NCBI GenBank assembly: GCA_026985435.1
Contig: JALSQL010000127.1
Location: forward strand, 1-8,049
From: Acidilobaceae archaeon
GTDB lineage: Archaea > Thermoproteota > Thermoprotei_A > Sulfolobales > Acidilobaceae
DNA length: 8,049 nt
Direction of reading: 5' to 3'
The notes beneath the pieces are model-generated. The model did no database searches. It had not been told where the DNA came from and was given only the letters and a program-made list of their open reading frames with translations. The position numbers and the translations under genes were made by a program. Within the stretch, counting starts at the first letter, position 1. Every line of letters starts with the position of its first letter. Below, piece by piece: positions 5,474 to 8,049 of this stretch.

Positions 5474-5570
5474 TGGGGCCCCGGCGGCGGGGGGTGACGT
5501 GAAAGGGAGTCTCCTGAATGGTGGGATGTGGAGAGCCGGAACATCGACCCCGGGTGCCGCCGGGGCCCTG
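5474..5570 (+). promoter_or_regulatory. Candidate structured 5' leader of the dehydrogenase gene
   Basis: GGGCCCCGGCGGC (5476-5488) is an exact reverse complement of GCCGCCGGGGCCC (5556-5568), extendable by G-U pairs outward (5474-5475 with 5569-5570) and inward (5489 with 5555). Inside it GGGGT (5491-5495) pairs with ACCCC (5547-5551), and GATGT (5525-5529) with ACATC (5541-5545) around an 11-base loop. The loop contains GGAGA (5530-5534), which can pair with TCTCC (5510-5514), giving a possible pseudoknot. The element ends 27 bases before the TTG start at 5598 and begins where the 5442 box would place the transcript start. Roles as a regulatory leader, independent RNA or DNA-level dyad are all open. 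Confidence 0.4.
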
Positions 5571-5597
5571 GGGTTCCCGTAGGGGTGCTGGCTGGGA

Positions 5598-6740
5598 TTG
5601 GCTAGGGTGGCCGTGGTTGGAGTGGGGAGGATAGGGCTCCGCGTCGCCTGGGAGCTGGCTTCTCGGGGGTTTGAGGTAGCGGTTATGGATTCCAGGAGGT
5701 CGGCCCTCGCCCGCGCCGCGTCTGTCGTGGACGGTGCTGAGGAGGTTCTAGTTGACGCCTCCAGCGTTCAGGCCTTAGCTAGGGCGCTGAGGGGGTTCGA
5801 CTATGCTGTCTACGCGCTGCCCGGCTCCCTGGGCCCCGTGGGTGTGGAGGCCTCGATCGAGGCGGGCGTTGACGGTGTCGACGTTAGCTTCTACCGGGAC
5901 GTCCCCGTTGGGCTCTCTGGCCCTGCTGCGAGGGCCGGTGTTAGGGTGCTGGTAGACGCTGGCGTGGCGCCGGGTCTTAGCAATATGCTAGTCGGTATGG
6001 CCTACAGGGAGCTCGGGGGGCTCGAGGGGGCCCACATACTCGTCGGGGGCGTGGCCAGGGACCCCGCGGCGAACCCGCTCGGCCTGGCCGCTACGTGGAA
6101 CGCGGAGGACCTCGTGGAAGAGTACATCAGGCCCGCGCGCCTCCTCAGGAGGGGGGAGGTTGTGAGTGTGGATCCCCTCTCCTCCGCCTGCAGGGCGAGG
6201 CTGCCGGGGGGCCTCGTGATGGAGGCCTTCCCGACAGATGGCCTGAGGAGCCTCATATACACGATGTCGGGCATCGTGGGCGAGCTGGTGGAGTACACGC
6301 TCCGCCACCCGGGCCACCTGGAGATACTGGATACCATGAGGAGGCTAGGCCTCCTCGACGAGTCCCCCGTGCACGTGGACGGCTGCATGGTGAAGCCCCG
6401 GGCCTTCACCGCGAGGCTCATCGAGAGGTCCACCCGGGGCGTGGAGGACATAGTGGTGCTCGCAGTCAAGGCGTGGAGGGACGCCAGGGCTGAGGCGTTC
6501 TACACCCTCGTCGAGCCGGAGGGCGGGTGGAGCGCCATGTCGAGGGCCACAGGCGGCTTCGCCGCTGCGGCGCTCGAGAGGGTGATAGCTGGAGGAGCCC
6601 TGAGAGAGGCCGGGATCCACTACCCCGAGGAGGTGGGGTTGGCGGGTAGTGGGCACCTAATACTGGAGGACCTCGCCCTGAGGGGTATCAGGGTTGAGAG
6701 GGTGAGCCCTGGGGACGTGCTAGTCGAAGAATGCGGCTAG
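5598..6740 (+). CDS. Saccharopine / lysine 6-dehydrogenase family oxidoreductase
   Basis: A soluble NAD(P)-dependent oxidoreductase of the COG1748 (Lys9) type, 380 residues, close in length to lysine 6-dehydrogenase. The Rossmann fold opens with V-V-G-V-G-R-I-G (G8, G10, G13) and D31 ends the second strand, favouring NAD. Further family features are D-A-G-V-A-P-G-L-S-N (120-129), V-G-G-V (149-152), E-E-Y-I-R-P-A (174-180), E-A-F-P-T-D-G-L-R-S-L (209-219), Y-T-L-R-H-P-G-H (233-240) and R-L-G-L-L (249-253). The likely substrate is lysine or a related amino acid, but saccharopine reductase or carboxynorspermidine-type activity cannot be excluded. The TTG start at 5598 fits the N-terminal strand directly, with AGGGGTG (5581-5587) upstream. 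The final 21 bases overlap the convergent helicase gene. A foldable leader precedes it. Confidence 0.8.
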   Translation: MARVAVVGVGRIGLRVAWELASRGFEVAVMDSRRSALARAASVVDGAEEVLVDASSVQALARALRGFDYAVYALPGSLGPVGVEASIEAGVDGVDVSFYRDVPVGLSGPAARAGVRVLVDAGVAPGLSNMLVGMAYRELGGLEGAHILVGGVARDPAANPLGLAATWNAEDLVEEYIRPARLLRRGEVVSVDPLSSACRARLPGGLVMEAFPTDGLRSLIYTMSGIVGELVEYTLRHPGHLEILDTMRRLGLLDESPVHVDGCMVKPRAFTARLIERSTRGVEDIVVLAVKAWRDARAEAFYTLVEPEGGWSAMSRATGGFAAAALERVIAGGALREAGIHYPEEVGLAGSGHLILEDLALRGIRVERVSPGDVLVEECG

Positions 6741-8049
6741 CCCCCTCCGGGACGCCTCCCCTCGGAGCCTGTACTCCTCAGCCTCGCTGGTGCGGCCCAG
6801 GAAGTCGAGTATCGAGGCCACGGTAGAGGCGCCGATGCCGGGTATCGAGGCGAGCCTCTTCGGGTCGGCCTGGGCTAGGTCGGCTATACTCTTGAACCCG
6901 GCCTCGTAGAGCCTCCTGGCCCTAACCCTGCCGACCCCGGGTATATAGGTGAGCTGCAGCAGCTCCGGCTTGACCCCGTACCTTATCCTCTCCGATAGCA
7001 GCCTGAGCCTGCCGGGGAGGCCCGCGAGGCCAGCGGCCTCCGAGACTGCGGAGAGGGCCGCGGAAAGCCAGCGGGCGGTGTCGGTTAGGGCGTAGAGGTC
7101 GCCCGGCCAAACGTCGTACTTGGAGATCAGCCTGTCCTCCGGCACCTCCTCGATCCAGTCGAGCAGCACTAGTGCCGCCTTGACCGTGCTAGCCTCGTCG
7201 GCTGCCAGGTAGTCGATCAAGTCGAATACTTCGGGCGCGCGGTCTAGGAGGTGGTCTAGCAGCTCCTCGGCCTCCCTCCGGGTGGTGGAGAGCCTCGGCA
7301 TGTCGGGGCTCGAGGCTATGAGGAAGAGTAGCTGGGCGTCGCTGGGGTCGGAGCGCAGCTCCTCCAGCCCGTCCAGGAAGATCTTGACAGTCTCGGGGTC
7401 CACGTAGAACCTGCTGGCCTCGGCCCCGACTGGCGTCGCCCTGAAGCGGCCGCCCACCTCCTCTACGAGGCCCCACCCCTTCAGCTGGCTGAGGGCCGAC
7501 CTGACCAGGGGGGCTAGGACCCTGCCTCCCCTCTGGCGGGCGTACAGCGTGGCTGAGGCCACCCGGAGCACCTCACCCTCGCTGGTGGCCGTGGCTGAGG
7601 CTATCAGGCCGAGTGTCACGTGCCTAAGCCCCCGGAGGCCGGAGAGCCTGCTCTCAACCCTCTCCACCCTGCCGCGGACGTAATATTCCATTAGATCCCC
7701 GGGCGCGTCGCGCCCCTGAGGTACTAGGACAGCCTCGCCATAGCTGTCCAGGCCGGGCCTCCCGGCCCTGCCAGCTAGCTGTTTGTACTCTGCCACGCTT
7801 ATCGGCCTCCGGGCGCCGTGCTCGTAACGGAGATACTCCGCTATGACGACCCGCCTCGCGGGCAGGTTGACCCCCGCCGCGAGGGTGGGGGTAGCATACA
7901 CTGCGGCCAGGGCCCCGCTCCGAAAGGCGTCCTCGACCAGGACCCTGAGCTCGTTACCGAGGCCTGCGTGGTGGAACGCCACGCCCCTGGCCACGAGCTC
8001 CGCTAGCTCGGAGCGCACCGGCCCGGGGGCCCGGCTCGAGGCTATCCTG
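6720..8049 (-). CDS. hel308: ATP-dependent DNA helicase Hel308, 5' part beyond the window
   Basis: Hel308 is a superfamily 2, 3'-to-5' helicase acting on stalled forks and lagging-strand substrates. The visible 442 residues are the C-terminal part; the frame stays open to the window edge, so Walker A, DExH and motif III lie outside. Counting from 8048: H-H-A-G-L (26-30), motif V A-T-P-T-L-A-A-G-V-N-L-P-A-R (52-65), motif VI Q-L-A-G-R-A-G-R-P-G (90-99), a winged-helix region (about 135-215), the helical ratchet (about 230-340), and helix-hairpin-helix domain V with I-P-G-V-G and the autoregulatory R-V-R-A-R (374-378). The protein ends L-A-A-F-F-D, resembling a PCNA-binding box. GTG at 8018 is internal, since in-frame Hel308-like sequence continues upstream. 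The last 21 bases overlap the convergent dehydrogenase gene. Confidence 0.92.
   Translation of the reverse strand, partial: RIASSRAPGPVRSELAELVARGVAFHHAGLGNELRVLVEDAFRSGALAAVYATPTLAAGVNLPARRVVIAEYLRYEHGARRPISVAEYKQLAGRAGRPGLDSYGEAVLVPQGRDAPGDLMEYYVRGRVERVESRLSGLRGLRHVTLGLIASATATSEGEVLRVASATLYARQRGGRVLAPLVRSALSQLKGWGLVEEVGGRFRATPVGAEASRFYVDPETVKIFLDGLEELRSDPSDAQLLFLIASSPDMPRLSTTRREAEELLDHLLDRAPEVFDLIDYLAADEASTVKAALVLLDWIEEVPEDRLISKYDVWPGDLYALTDTARWLSAALSAVSEAAGLAGLPGRLRLLSERIRYGVKPELLQLTYIPGVGRVRARRLYEAGFKSIADLAQADPKRLASIPGIGASTVASILDFLGRTSEAEEYRLRGEASRRGLAAFFD

Noticed and set aside
5495..5517. Possible C/D-box small RNA (GTGACGT ... CTGA)
   Set aside because: The C box departs from RTGATGA at two positions and no second C'/D pair follows; the inverted repeat explains the region better.
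6002..6469. 155-residue frame opposite the dehydrogenase gene
   Set aside because: Low-complexity Ser/Pro/Arg-rich shadow of a real gene on the other strand.
8016..8018. GTG at 8018 as the start of the helicase
   Set aside because: The frame continues upstream to the window edge, and a start here would omit the whole first RecA domain; the gene is partial.

Overview
This window looks like chromosomal DNA of a hyperthermophilic crenarchaeon, most likely Desulfurococcales and Aeropyrum-like. That placement is an inference from four things: archaeal-type ribosomal proteins uL3, uL4 and uL23; a Hel308 helicase; GC-rich sequence with AGG-rich arginine codons and many GTG/TTG starts; and box A (TATA) elements a few bases after stop codons. 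I could not run a database search, so the species is not established.

Layout. Positions 1-1557 are read on the minus strand. prpB (methylisocitrate lyase, 607-1557) is followed by a gene for a type IV pilin-like secreted protein (540 to 1, running off the left edge) that starts with GTG. A short divergent promoter region (1558-1604) separates prpB from a plus-strand translation cluster. That cluster contains a possible 32-residue basic peptide (1605-1703), a SPOUT-class RNA methyltransferase of the COG2106 family (about 1745-2557), an internal promoter with a GC-rich hairpin, then rpl3, rpl4 and rpl23 (2633-4759). The usual next gene, rpl2, does not follow. A perfect 10-bp hairpin spans the rpl23 stop codon, and a tRNA-Leu(CAG) gene begins 44 bases later.

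Positions 4892-5334 form a gap without a convincing gene, bounded by the 3' ends of two convergent tRNA genes, tRNA-Leu(CAG) on plus and tRNA-Gly(CCC) on minus. One AT-rich box at 5442-5448 appears to serve both tRNA-Gly and, in the other direction, a transcript toward a saccharopine/lysine-6-dehydrogenase-like oxidoreductase (5598-6740). Between this box and the oxidoreductase start lies a roughly 100-base foldable leader with a 13-bp perfect closing stem. The oxidoreductase gene overlaps by 21 bases the end of a convergent Hel308 helicase gene, whose 5' part lies beyond the right edge.

How the genes fit together. The middle block serves ribosome assembly and tRNA supply: 50S proteins, an RNA methyltransferase candidate and two tRNAs. 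The flanking genes serve propionate or C3 metabolism (prpB), cell-surface structure (pilin), amino-acid metabolism (the oxidoreductase) and replication-fork repair (Hel308). The parts most worth a second look are the structured leader at 5474-5570, the pilin-like gene at the left edge, the 32-residue peptide gene, the PIP-like tail of Hel308 and the hairpin over the rpl23 stop.
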